Under the pieces are notes generated by a model. That model did no database searches and was not told where the DNA came from. It saw only the letters and a list, made by a program, of their open reading frames with translations. A stretch of DNA of 64,000 nucleotides from Mycobacterium paraseoulense. GTDB taxonomy: Bacteria; Actinomycetota; Actinomycetes; Mycobacteriales; Mycobacteriaceae. The stretch's first letter is position 1; each line of letters starts with the position of its first letter. The stretch spans positions 806,001-870,000 of the forward strand of contig NZ_AP022619.1 of NCBI RefSeq assembly GCF_010731655.1. Reading direction: 5' to 3'. Position numbers and translations under genes: made by a program. This document shows positions 36,064-43,986 of this stretch, piece by piece.

Positions 36064-37668
36064 CTATCCTCGGGCCGGTTCCGGAATGGCGTCGGCATGG
36101 GGCGCGTCGCTCTTGGCGTGGGCCCGGGTGAACACCAGGTAGAGAATCCCCAGGGCGATGATGGTCACCGACATCAGCAGAATGATGTAGTCGTCGTACC
36201 AAGGCTGATAGGGCTCCCGCGGCCAGGCGAGGTTGACGATGGCCGCCACCCCGTAGATCAGCGCGCCGATGTTGACGGGCACCCCCCACCGGCCCAGGCG
36301 GTACTTCCCGGTGGGCACCCAACCCTTGATCCGTGCGCGCAGCGCCGCCAGCACCACCATCTGGAAAGCGATGTAGACACCGACCGAACCGAAGCTGACC
36401 AGCTTGGTGAGCGCGTCGCTGGAGATCAGCGACCCCACGATCAACACGGCCGGGATGATGACCGCGATCAGCAGAGAGTAGGGCGGCACGTGTCGCTTCT
36501 GGTCGAAGCGCGCCAACAGCTTCGAGCCGACGATCATGTCGTCGCGGCCATAGGAGTAGATGAGCCGGCTGGCGGCCGCCTGCAGGCTCAACGCGCACGA
36601 CACGAACGAGATCAACACGATGCACAGGACGATCTTGGCGCCGACGCCCCCGAACGCCGTCTTCAGGATCGTGTCGATGGGATCGCGGTCCTTGCCGCTG
36701 ATCACCGCGCCGAAGTCGGTGACCGAGAGGATGAGGCTCAGGCAGACGAAGGTGGCCGCCGAACCGCCGACGTAGATGGTGCGACGCATGGCCTTTGGGA
36801 TCTGCACGCCGGGATTGCGGACCTCCTCGGCGACGTCGCCGCAGGCCTCGAAACCGAAGAACTGGTACAGCGCGATCAGGCTGGCGGCCAGGAAGGCGTA
36901 CATGTAACTGTGGTGCCCCTGCGCGCCGAAGGTATGGAACAGCACGCCGAGGTTGTGATGGCGCTGGGTCAACAGCAGCCAGACGCCGACCACGATGGCG
37001 CCGATCAGTTCGGCGCTGAAACCGAAGATGGCGAAATAGCCGAGGATCTTGGTGCCGGTGAGATTGATGGCGGTGGCCAGGGCCAGCATGACGAGCGCGC
37101 ACAGCACCGTGGCATGCGGAGAAGGCTTGAAGCCGAACACGTCTGCGACATAGGGGCCCGCGCCGTAGGCGGCGTCCGCGAGAAGTGCCAGCAGCGTGAA
37201 CATGTATACCCACCCGGTCATCCATGCCCATTTGCGCCCCCACAGCCGGCGCGCCCAGGGATAGACACCCCCGGCGACCGGGAACTGCGCCACCACCTCG
37301 CTGAAGACCAGCGCGACCAGCATCTGGCCGGCGCCCGCGACCAGCAGGCTCCAGATCATCGGCGGGCCTGCGGTGGACAGCGCGAACGCGAACACCGTGT
37401 AGATGCCGACCACCGGTGAGAGGTAGGTGAACCCCAGCGAGAAGTTCGCCCACGGGCTCATGTCGCGTTTGAAGTCGGACTGGAAGCCCAGGGCCTTCAG
37501 CTGGGCCAGGTCCTCGTCGTCCGGCGTGATCTGTGCCGTCACATCGGCGGGGTCCGACACCGAACTGGCGGCTCGCTTTTCGCGCTGCGCCGCAATCGGT
37601 TTCGGGTCGACGGCCAAATCGCCTTCCCAGCCCACCGGGGACCGTTTGGCCGGCTTTGTGAAGAACAT
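36064..37668 (-). CDS. APC-superfamily permease, probable guanidine (or amine) importer
   Basis: A protein of about 534 residues with a cytoplasmic N-terminus of about 70 residues and 12 predicted hydrophobic helices. APC features include SLGFTYLSPVVGIYTVFAFAL in helix 1 and QFPVAGGVYPWARRLWGRK in helix 2, as in ACT-type amino acid/choline transporters. It is the last gene of the minus-strand block that starts with the guanidine hydrolase. It lies 50 bases behind the second PPE gene. Its position in a block linked to a guanidine riboswitch suggests that it imports guanidine, which is inference. The ATG at 37668 is preferred; the frame is also open from a TTG at 37683. It converges on ureF. 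Confidence 0.88.
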   Translation of the reverse strand: MFFTKPAKRSPVGWEGDLAVDPKPIAAQREKRAASSVSDPADVTAQITPDDEDLAQLKALGFQSDFKRDMSPWANFSLGFTYLSPVVGIYTVFAFALSTAGPPMIWSLLVAGAGQMLVALVFSEVVAQFPVAGGVYPWARRLWGRKWAWMTGWVYMFTLLALLADAAYGAGPYVADVFGFKPSPHATVLCALVMLALATAINLTGTKILGYFAIFGFSAELIGAIVVGVWLLLTQRHHNLGVLFHTFGAQGHHSYMYAFLAASLIALYQFFGFEACGDVAEEVRNPGVQIPKAMRRTIYVGGSAATFVCLSLILSVTDFGAVISGKDRDPIDTILKTAFGGVGAKIVLCIVLISFVSCALSLQAAASRLIYSYGRDDMIVGSKLLARFDQKRHVPPYSLLIAVIIPAVLIVGSLISSDALTKLVSFGSVGVYIAFQMVVLAALRARIKGWVPTGKYRLGRWGVPVNIGALIYGVAAIVNLAWPREPYQPWYDDYIILLMSVTIIALGILYLVFTRAHAKSDAPHADAIPEPARG

Positions 37669-37718
37669 CTGCACTGATTCCAATCGTCGTCGAGAAAAGA
37701 GGGGTGCCTGTCGGCTCG

Positions 37719-39104
37719 CTACTTCTGCGTCGCCTCCTTGATCAAGGTCGCGGCCGTGCGCTTGAGGACATCTCGCTGTCGGGTGACGTCGGCCATCGCC
37801 TTACGCAGCGCGATGAGCTCTTCGCGTTCGCTGGAGCCGCCGCCGTCCTCTGCGGCGGCATTCGCTGCGACCCAGCGGCCCGCGGGATCGTCTTGCATCC
37901 CGGTCTCGCCGCCCAGCGCGGGAATCACCTTGTGGCGCGCGCCCGCGCGCAGACGCCCCTGCTCGCCGCGCGGCGCGTTGACGACGCTGGCCACCGGCCC
38001 CATCGGGGGCATGCCGCCGTAGAAGCCCGGCGCGACGGCGCCGGCATGCGGCAGACCGTCGAGCCCCGGGCTCGGCAGGGCGGTGGCGGCCAGGCGGATC
38101 GCCGGCGACGTGCCCCACGATGACGGGACCGACAACTTGCCGACCGACGCCGCCTCGCCCAGGCCCGCTGACACCCCCGGCGAGGCGCCCGCCCCGGAAC
38201 CGGACGCATTCACCAGGGCGGAGCCGGATCCCGCGCCACCGGATACCTGGGAGGCCGCACTCGCCGGTGCCGAAAGCGAATTGACCAACGGATTCCAGGC
38301 CGCGGCCACCGGCGGGGCGAGGGTCAACAAGGCACCGGAGGCGTCGAAGTTCAGACCCTCGGAGAGGATCTGGTAGCCGATCGTGTTTTCGCTGAAGTTG
38401 TTGAAAAGATCCACCAGCGAACCCGATCCGGCGGACGAGGCCGACGACCCGGTGGCGCCCGTCGACGAATTCTGGAGCAGGTTCGGGATATTGGACAGCG
38501 TCGACGTGGTGTTCGAGCCGCCGGTCGCCATGGCCTTCACGACGGCGGAGTCTTGGTTGGTCGTCCCGGACTGGTTGGTGGTCTGCGGCGGTGCGGCGAA
38601 GGGCGTCAGCCTGGTGGCCGCCGCCGAGGCGCCGGCGTAGCCGTACATCGCGGCGGCGTCCTGGGCCCACATCTCGGAGTACTGCGCCTCGGTGGCCGCG
38701 ATCGCCGGCGTGTTCTGCCCGAGCAGGTTGGTCGCGACCAGTGCGGCCAACAACGCCCGGTTCACCTCGATCTCCGGCGGCGGCACGGTGGCCGCGTACG
38801 CCGCCTCGTAAGCCGCCACCGCCGAGCCCAGCTGCGCGGCGGTCTGCTGCGCCTGAGCCGCGGTGGTATTCATCCACGACACATAGGGCGCCGCCGCGGC
38901 GGCCATGACGCTTGACGACGGGCCCACCCACGGCCCACCGCTGAGCTGTGCCACCACAGCGCGATACGAGGCGGCGGCCGCCGACAACTCGGACGCCAAT
39001 TTTTCCCAGGCCGCCGCGGCCGTGACCAATGGCGCCGACCCCGCGCCCGCATACATCCGGGAAGAATTGATCTCCGGCGGCAACGCCGCAAAATCCAGGG
39101 TCAC
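37719..39104 (-). CDS. PPE-SVP family protein (second of tandem pair)
   Basis: A 461-residue PPE protein. The N-terminal PPE domain (about residues 1-165) begins [16 protein letters not shown] and has the WxG turn in GGPWVGPSS. The Gly/Ala/Ser-rich middle leads to the SVP motif GKLSVPSSW. The end is a charged, coiled-coil-like tail ([14 protein letters not shown]). The GTG start overlaps the stop of the upstream PPE gene by four bases, so the two are coupled. About 120 residues are identical to the first copy. PPE proteins are surface or mycomembrane proteins, some with channel roles. No PE partner is encoded next to it. Confidence 0.9.
   Translation of the reverse strand: MTLDFAALPPEINSSRMYAGAGSAPLVTAAAAWEKLASELSAAAASYRAVVAQLSGGPWVGPSSSVMAAAAAPYVSWMNTTAAQAQQTAAQLGSAVAAYEAAYAATVPPPEIEVNRALLAALVATNLLGQNTPAIAATEAQYSEMWAQDAAAMYGYAGASAAATRLTPFAAPPQTTNQSGTTNQDSAVVKAMATGGSNTTSTLSNIPNLLQNSSTGATGSSASSAGSGSLVDLFNNFSENTIGYQILSEGLNFDASGALLTLAPPVAAAWNPLVNSLSAPASAASQVSGGAGSGSALVNASGSGAGASPGVSAGLGEAASVGKLSVPSSWGTSPAIRLAATALPSPGLDGLPHAGAVAPGFYGGMPPMGPVASVVNAPRGEQGRLRAGARHKVIPALGGETGMQDDPAGRWVAANAAAEDGGGSSEREELIALRKAMADVTRQRDVLKRTAATLIKEATQK
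38566..38930 (-). repeat. Duplicated PPE-domain block, copy A
   Basis: This 365-bp block matches 39954-40318 at a constant offset of 1388 bp, with only two differences that I could find by eye. It codes for the second half of the PPE domain. The identity stops sharply on both sides, which suggests recent duplication followed by gene conversion of this part. Confidence 0.85.
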
Positions 39105-40486
39105 AGCATCGCCTCCTTGATGAGGCGGGCCGCCGCGTCACGTTCCGTCGCCACTTCGGCGATCTCTTTGCGCAGCTTCTCGAGTTCTTCGCGTTCGCGT
39201 TCGCTCAGCGCGCTGGCGACGTGCTTGCGAGGCCGCTGAGCCTGTTGGGGCGGTACCGGTGCGACGGGGGTCCGCACGTCCGCGCCCGACTCGCCGGGGC
39301 CGGTCGGGACGACTTTCTGGCCGGCGCCGGGGCGGGCCCGGGTCTGCTCGCCCCTGGGCGCGTTGACCAGGCTGCCCACCGGGGGGATGCCACCGAAGAA
39401 TCCGCCGGGCGCGGCCGTCTCGGCGTGCGGCACGCCGCCCAGGCCCGCCGTCGTCAACGGCGACGCGCTGCCCGCGAGGCGAATGGCCGGGGACTCCGCC
39501 CAGGTTTGCGGCACCGACAACTTGCCGACGGCAGCCGATTCGCCCAGGCTCGCCGAAACCCCCGCGTTGCCGAGGCTTCCCGACGCCGGCGAATTCACCA
39601 GGGTGCCCAGGCCGCCGTCCAACGGGGATACGTCGCCGGCCGCGGCCGCCGAAGTGGGCAATGCGAGCCCATACAGGCCGCCCAGGAGGGGCGTGATGCC
39701 CGACGCCGTGAACAGCGGTCCACTGACGACCAGCGCCCAGTTCCCGATGTTCTGGGTGAACTCGTTGAGGCCGGTCGGGCCGCTACTGGGGCTGAACAGG
39801 CTGCCCAGGTGCGGATCCAGGTTCGACGGGCTGACGATCGAGCCCGCCGAGATGTTCTGCAGCATGTTGGGCACGGTGTTGAGCGCCGACTGGGTGCTGG
39901 GCCCGGCCGCCGATTGCGCCGCCTGGTTGACCGCGGCGGCTTGCATCGTCGTGCCGGACTGGTTGGTGGTCTGCGGCGGTGCGGCGAAGGGTGTCAGCCT
40001 GGTGGCCGCCGCCGAGGCGCCGGCGTAGCCGTACATCGCGGCGGCGTCCTGGGCCCACATCTCGGAGTACTGCGCCTCGGTGGCCGCGATCGCCGGCGTG
40101 TTCTGCCCGAGCAGGTTGGTCGCGACCAGTGCGGCCAACAACGCCCGGTTCACCTCGATCTCCGGCGGCGGCACGGTGGCCGCGTACGCCGCCTCGTAAG
40201 CCGCCACCGCCGAGCCCAGCTGCGCGGCGGTCTGCTGCGCCTGAGCCGCGGTGGTATTCATCCACGACACGTAGGGCGCCGCCGCGGCGGCCATGACGCT
40301 TGACGACGGGCCCACCCAGGGCCCACCCGTCAGCTCGGACACGATCGCCCGGTACGACGCCGCGGCCGAGCTCAGCTCCGCAGCCAGCGCGTCCCAGGCC
40401 GCCGCAGCCGACACCAGGGGCCCTACCCCCGCGCCCGCATACATCCGCCCTGAGTTGACCTCGGGCGGTAACGCCCCAAAATCCAC
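39101..40486 (-). CDS. PPE-SVP family protein (first of tandem pair)
   Basis: A 461-residue PPE protein starting at the GTG at 40484-40486, which gives the canonical [18 protein letters not shown] opening. The PPE domain has the WxG turn GGPWVGPSS and is followed by a Gly/Ala/Ser-rich region, the SVP motif GKLSVPQTW and a charged coiled-coil tail ([15 protein letters not shown]). The upstream frame is open but does not look like coding sequence. It is coupled to the second PPE gene by a four-base overlap, and 645 bases separate it from the guanidine hydrolase gene upstream. A role in moving guanidine across the outer membrane is possible but unproven. Confidence 0.9.
   Translation of the reverse strand: MDFGALPPEVNSGRMYAGAGVGPLVSAAAAWDALAAELSSAAASYRAIVSELTGGPWVGPSSSVMAAAAAPYVSWMNTTAAQAQQTAAQLGSAVAAYEAAYAATVPPPEIEVNRALLAALVATNLLGQNTPAIAATEAQYSEMWAQDAAAMYGYAGASAAATRLTPFAAPPQTTNQSGTTMQAAAVNQAAQSAAGPSTQSALNTVPNMLQNISAGSIVSPSNLDPHLGSLFSPSSGPTGLNEFTQNIGNWALVVSGPLFTASGITPLLGGLYGLALPTSAAAAGDVSPLDGGLGTLVNSPASGSLGNAGVSASLGESAAVGKLSVPQTWAESPAIRLAGSASPLTTAGLGGVPHAETAAPGGFFGGIPPVGSLVNAPRGEQTRARPGAGQKVVPTGPGESGADVRTPVAPVPPQQAQRPRKHVASALSEREREELEKLRKEIAEVATERDAAARLIKEAML
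39954..40318 (-). repeat. Duplicated PPE-domain block, copy B
   Basis: The partner of the block at 38566-38930. The translated segments run from the WxG turn to the TTNQSGTT stretch and are the same in both proteins. Confidence 0.85.
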
Positions 40487-41131
40487 TACAAAAACCCCCG
40501 TAGCAAGCCGGTCAGGCGCCAAATCGCCCAGCCCAAGCCCGAAGTCGGGCGGCGGCTTGGTGCCCCGGTTCCGTGCGCGATGGACTCGCGCACCAGCGAT
40601 GCAGCGCCCAGACGCCCGCATCGCCATGCCGCGGCGCAGAGCGACGGACCGCCGTCTCGTTGCCGCACGATAGGTAATCTTCATGGTTGTAACTGGAACA
40701 ACCATGGTTAACTCCTGAGAATTTGCTGGAAATGGCGATGAGCGGATGGAGTGCCCGGCGCCACGCTCGATTGCGGGCACCTTTACCGCGCCCCGGACCG
40801 GGTTGTGTCACCCAGCTAGGCGGGAAGTCCGCCGGCCCGGATACCGGTACGCGCGCTCGGCCATTGATACGAGAGTGCCTTCTCAGCAGCCACTCTGGAT
40901 CGAGGCGCAGCGCGGGCGCCCCCACTGCCGGAAAGAGCCCGCGCCGCGCCAGTGGCCCGGCCGTCCCGCCGTGCCCGGTCGGGCGCAACGCGACCCGGGG
41001 TCACCCGGCGCAGCCTCCAGCCCGCCCGCTGGCGGGCAGCATTATTTGCTATATGATTAACGAGCTATTCACTCGTCAATCTTTCACTCGGCTCGGTGCT
41101 CGCGCCGTAGGCGGCAGGCCAAGCCCGACGT
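40487..41131 (-). promoter_or_regulatory. 645-base leader region between guanidine hydrolase and PPE genes
   Basis: No convincing gene is present on either strand. Three structures stand out. An inverted repeat lies at 40682-40706 with 9-bp arms CATGGTTGT and ACAACCATG around AACTGGA. A GC palindrome GCCCGC-TG-GCGGGC lies at 41024-41037. An AT-rich patch at 41041-41090 contains the repeat ACGAG-N7-CTCGT (41060-41076) and a TTGACG that could be a -35 element reading towards the PPE genes. The PPE-permease genes may thus have their own regulated promoter in addition to read-through from the hydrolase. Confidence 0.5.
40682..40706. promoter_or_regulatory. Perfect 9-bp inverted repeat, operator-like
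   Basis: CATGGTTGT and ACAACCATG are exact reverse complements separated by seven bases. The 25-bp size and symmetry are like operators of TetR- or GntR-type repressors. It lies about 200 bases upstream of the first PPE start. No regulator gene is adjacent. Confidence 0.5.
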
Positions 41132-42295
41132 TCAGTCGGCGAAGGGCCCCCACGCGTGCCGCTTGAGCGCGGCGGGCTTCTTGCCGAGCTTGCCCGCCCG
41201 CACCATGACGGCCAGGCTGTCCAGAATGACCCGGCTGCTCATCAGCGCGGTCTGCTCCGCCCAGTCGTAGGGCGGCGAGCACTCCACCACCTCGATACCG
41301 TTCAGTCCCGGTTCGGAGATCATCCGGATCAGGTTGAGCGCCTCGCGCGGCAGCAGACCACCGGGCTCGGGCCAGCCGGTGCCGGGTACGAACCCGGCGT
41401 CGATGACGTCGATGTCGAACGACAGATACACCGCCTTGGCGTCCTTCCATGCCGTTTCGAGTGCGATTTCGGCGACCTTCTCGATCCCGACGCGTTCGAC
41501 GTCACCGACGGTGATGACGGTGCTGCCGCGCTGCCGACCCACCTGGACACCGGCGCGCGGCGCCTGCCACCCGCCGATCCCGATCTGCACCAGGTTGGTG
41601 GCCGGGGCGTTCTTGATGTTGGTGGCGTGGAACCAGGGGGTGGTGTGCATCCGCTCGTCGAGATCCGTCTCCTGGGTGTCGACATGGCGGTCGAAATGGA
41701 TGATCCCGACGTTGCCGTCCAGGTAGGGGGCCAGGCCTCGCACCGTCGGGAAGCCGATCGAGTGGTCACCGCCGAGGACGACGGGAAAGACGCCCCTGGA
41801 GACGACGTGCGCCATGGCCTGGCTGATCTGGTCGAACGACTTCTCGATGTTGGCCGGGATCGTGACCACGTCACCGATGTCGACGATGTTGAGCTGTTCC
41901 CGCAGGTCGACGCCCAGCTCGTAGCAATACGTGCCGAACAGGTTGGTGGACCGGCGGATCCCCATCGGCCCGAACCGGGTGCCCGGACGGTAGGTCGTCC
42001 CGGCGTCCAGCGGCGCCCCGAAGACGGCCACCTCGGCGTCGGCGACGTCGTTCACATCCTCGAGAAACGGGGCCTTGAGGAACGTCCCGCGTTCCCCGGC
42101 GAAATGGGGAAGTTCGCCGCGCGCGAAGGTCGACAGGGTGCGGTCGTTGATGGTGGGGGCCGCTTCCAGCCCATGGCTGATGCAGCGGTCGATCTCTTCG
42201 CGGTGACGCCGCGTGGACAGCTCGGCTTCGGCCTGCTGCGCCCACGCACCCTCACGGTTGGGGATGTCGGCCTGGCCGGCAAACGGGTTGAACAA
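41132..42295 (-). CDS. gdmH: Guanidine hydrolase (GdmH-type, nickel-dependent ureohydrolase family)
   Basis: A 387-residue member of the arginase/agmatinase fold. All six metal ligands of the family are present: His178 (GGDHS), Asp202, His204 and Asp206 (HFDRHVDTQ), Asp294 and Asp296 (SFDIDVIDAGFVPG). DRH instead of the usual DAH, the segment HTTPWFHATN and the ending GTGWPEPGGLLPREAL agree with cyanobacterial guanidine hydrolase as I remember it, and not with classical agmatinases. It would convert guanidine to urea and ammonia. The start is a TTG at 42293-42295 with AGAGGA six bases upstream. A guanidine-III riboswitch in the leader and the flanking urease genes support the substrate strongly. 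Agmatinase or guanidinobutyrase remain less likely alternatives. Confidence 0.9.
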   Translation of the reverse strand: MFNPFAGQADIPNREGAWAQQAEAELSTRRHREEIDRCISHGLEAAPTINDRTLSTFARGELPHFAGERGTFLKAPFLEDVNDVADAEVAVFGAPLDAGTTYRPGTRFGPMGIRRSTNLFGTYCYELGVDLREQLNIVDIGDVVTIPANIEKSFDQISQAMAHVVSRGVFPVVLGGDHSIGFPTVRGLAPYLDGNVGIIHFDRHVDTQETDLDERMHTTPWFHATNIKNAPATNLVQIGIGGWQAPRAGVQVGRQRGSTVITVGDVERVGIEKVAEIALETAWKDAKAVYLSFDIDVIDAGFVPGTGWPEPGGLLPREALNLIRMISEPGLNGIEVVECSPPYDWAEQTALMSSRVILDSLAVMVRAGKLGKKPAALKRHAWGPFAD

Positions 42296-42351
42296 TGGAA
42301 ATCCTCTCGTCGCGTTTCAACTCACGGCGGAGGATGCCCAGAGGACCGAAA

Positions 42352-42405
42352 CTAAACGGAGAAGAAGTTCGCAGACCGTTTTCGGTTGACCGGCACGCCA
42401 GGCAT
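42352..42405 (-). CDS. Possible 17-residue leader ORF after the riboswitch
   Basis: The ATG at 42403-42405 opens MPGVPVNRKRSANFFSV and stops at 42352. It starts 7 bases after the riboswitch pseudoknot strand, which contains GGTGA and could act as its ribosome-binding site. It ends 56 bases before the gdmH start. It may be a translated leader that couples ligand binding to gdmH expression, or chance. Confidence 0.3.
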   Translation of the reverse strand: MPGVPVNRKRSANFFSV

Positions 42406-42412
42406 CCCGCGG

Positions 42413-42453
42413 TCACCGTCTTGTCGCTCTCCGGGTACGGCGAACTCGTCCGG
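42413..42453 (-). ncRNA. Guanidine-III (ykkC-III) riboswitch
   Basis: Read on the minus strand, the 41-nt element holds in order CCGGACGAG, TT, CGCCGTACCCGG, AGAGC, GACAAGACGG and TGA. This is the guanidine-III aptamer as known from Thermobifida, with the same total length. The outer CCGG/CCGG stem and the seven-pair pseudoknot (TCGCCGT with ACGGTGA) are both intact, including one compensatory change (U-A for G-C) relative to the form I remember. It senses free guanidinium. It lies 117 bases upstream of the gdmH start on the same strand, just downstream of a promoter-like sequence. Confidence 0.93.
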
Positions 42454-42479
42454 GCGGCCGTTTCGGCGCGCCGCCATAA

Positions 42480-42507
42480 AAGCTACCCGGTCGACCACCC
42501 TCCGCAA
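42480..42507 (-). promoter_or_regulatory. Candidate gdmH promoter
   Basis: TTGCGG (42507-42502) and TAGCTT (42485-42480) are separated by 16 bases and would start transcription near 42473, about 20 bases before the riboswitch core. The match to SigA-type boxes is modest. Confidence 0.4.
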
Positions 42508-42661
42508 CTTTGACGTAGCCAGAAGACAGCTGTGACTTTCCTGGCAACGACCGGGTCGGTCGCAGGACCACCTGTACGACTTGGCCATCATGTGGTCGAT
42601 ACGCTGCCTACCAACACGCCCGCGCGCGAATCGCTTCCATCAATCTGCCGAAAGACACAAG

Positions 42662-43339
42662 ATGCCAACACATTCACACAGCCACCCGCATCCACAGGTC
42701 GATCGGCCGCGGCGGGTGAGGCGGCCGGGGGAGCCGCTGCGTATCGGCGTCGGCGGCCCGGTCGGGTCCGGCAAGACCGCGCTGGTGGCCGCGCTGTGCC
42801 GGCAGCTGCGCGACGAGCTGTCGCTGGCGGTGCTGACCAACGACATCTACACCACCGAGGACGCCGACTTCCTGCGCAGGCACGCGGTGTTGCCGGACGA
42901 CCGGATCGCGGCCGTGCAGACCGGTGGATGTCCGCACACCGCGATCCGCGACGACATCACCGCCAACCTCGACGCGATCGACGACCTGGTCGCCGCGCAC
43001 GAGCACTTGGACCTCATCCTCGTCGAATCCGGCGGCGACAACCTGACGGCCACCTTCTCGTCGGGTTTGGTGGACGTGCAGATCTTCGTCGTCGACGTCG
43101 CCGGCGGCGACAAAGTGCCGCGCAAGGGCGGCCCCGGCGTCACCTACTCGGACCTGTTGGTAGTCAACAAGACCGACCTGGCGCCGCTCGTCGGCGCCGA
43201 CCTGCAGGTGATGGCCGGCGACGCCAACGCGGTGCGCGGCGGCCGGCCGACCGTGCTGCAGTCCCTCGCCGACGACCCGGCCGCCTCGCAGGTGCTGGCG
43301 TGGGTCCGCACGCAATTGCGCGAGGCGGCCACCGTGTGA
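42662..43339 (+). CDS. ureG: Urease accessory GTPase UreG
   Basis: A 225-residue SIMIBI GTPase with P-loop [11 protein letters not shown], the nickel-binding CPH motif in [11 protein letters not shown] and the guanine-specificity motif NKTDL. The His-rich N-terminus ([12 protein letters not shown]) can hold nickel. It hands nickel to urease together with UreF and UreD. In this genome it is cut off from ureABCF by the guanidine block and must have its own promoter in the 366-base region shared with gdmH. The stop shares one base with the ureD start. Confidence 0.97.
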   Translation: MPTHSHSHPHPQVDRPRRVRRPGEPLRIGVGGPVGSGKTALVAALCRQLRDELSLAVLTNDIYTTEDADFLRRHAVLPDDRIAAVQTGGCPHTAIRDDITANLDAIDDLVAAHEHLDLILVESGGDNLTATFSSGLVDVQIFVVDVAGGDKVPRKGGPGVTYSDLLVVNKTDLAPLVGADLQVMAGDANAVRGGRPTVLQSLADDPAASQVLAWVRTQLREAATV

Positions 43340-43986
43340 TGCGATCGCGGATCCTGGTGGTCGCGTATCCGAACCGGCTGCCGCGGATCGAGTGCGGCGG
43401 CGCCGTGGCCGCACGCTGCACTGCGCCCGAAACCGTCCACCTGGTGTCGGCGGCCGCCACGCCATTGGGCGGCGACAGCATCGACTTTCGCGTCATCGTC
43501 GAACGCGGTGCCCGGCTCAAACTACGCAGCGCCGCCGCCACCGTGGCGCTGCCCGGGGCGAAGATTCCCACCTCGCATGCCCATTGGGATGTGACGGTGA
43601 CCGGAAGCCTTGACATCGACCTGGAGCCAACGGTGGTCGCCGCCGGCGCCCGGCACGTGTCCAGCGCGGCCTTCTGCTTGCGCGACGGCGCCCAGGTGCG
43701 CTTTCGGGAGCGGGTGCAGGTCGGCAGATACGAAGAGCGCCAAGGGTTTTGGTCGGGATCCCTGCATGCCGACTGCGATGGCCGCCCGCTGTTGCGCCAC
43801 CGCGTGGAGCTGGGAGCCGGATCGCCGGGCGACGATGTCATCGCGGCGCCTCGTGCGTCGATCCACGAATTGCGCTACCCCGAGACGGCTTTTGTAGACA
43901 CCCCGATCGACGCCGGTTCGACCGTGCTGTCGTTGGCCGGCGGTGGCCTGCTGAGTACGTGGCAGGCCGACCGGCTGGGCGGCTAG
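43339..43986 (+). CDS. ureD: Urease accessory protein UreD
   Basis: A 215-residue UreD/UreH, the scaffold that binds apo-urease and recruits UreF and UreG. It follows ureG with a one-base overlap (TGATG). Its TAG stop overlaps the convergent ndh stop in the palindrome CTAG at 43983-43986. The UreD family is poorly conserved, and the call rests on ureG context plus segments such as VSAAATPLGGDSIDFRV. Confidence 0.93.
   Translation: MRSRILVVAYPNRLPRIECGGAVAARCTAPETVHLVSAAATPLGGDSIDFRVIVERGARLKLRSAAATVALPGAKIPTSHAHWDVTVTGSLDIDLEPTVVAAGARHVSSAAFCLRDGAQVRFRERVQVGRYEERQGFWSGSLHADCDGRPLLRHRVELGAGSPGDDVIAAPRASIHELRYPETAFVDTPIDAGSTVLSLAGGGLLSTWQADRLGG

Noticed and set aside
40723-41166. 147-codon plus-strand frame in the gdmH-PPE gap
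   Set aside because: The composition is non-coding-like, it runs into the 3' end of gdmH, and there is no ribosome-binding site or homology.
41132-42295. Reading the ureohydrolase as agmatinase (SpeB)
   Set aside because: DRH replaces DAH, the DAGFVPGTGWPEPGG ending is GdmH-like, a guanidine riboswitch is in its leader, and it lies among urease genes. Agmatinase remains possible in principle.
42296-42661. Guanidine-I or guanidine-II riboswitch in the same leader
   Set aside because: I found neither the conserved guanidine-I core nor paired ACGR-loop hairpins. Only the class III pattern fits.
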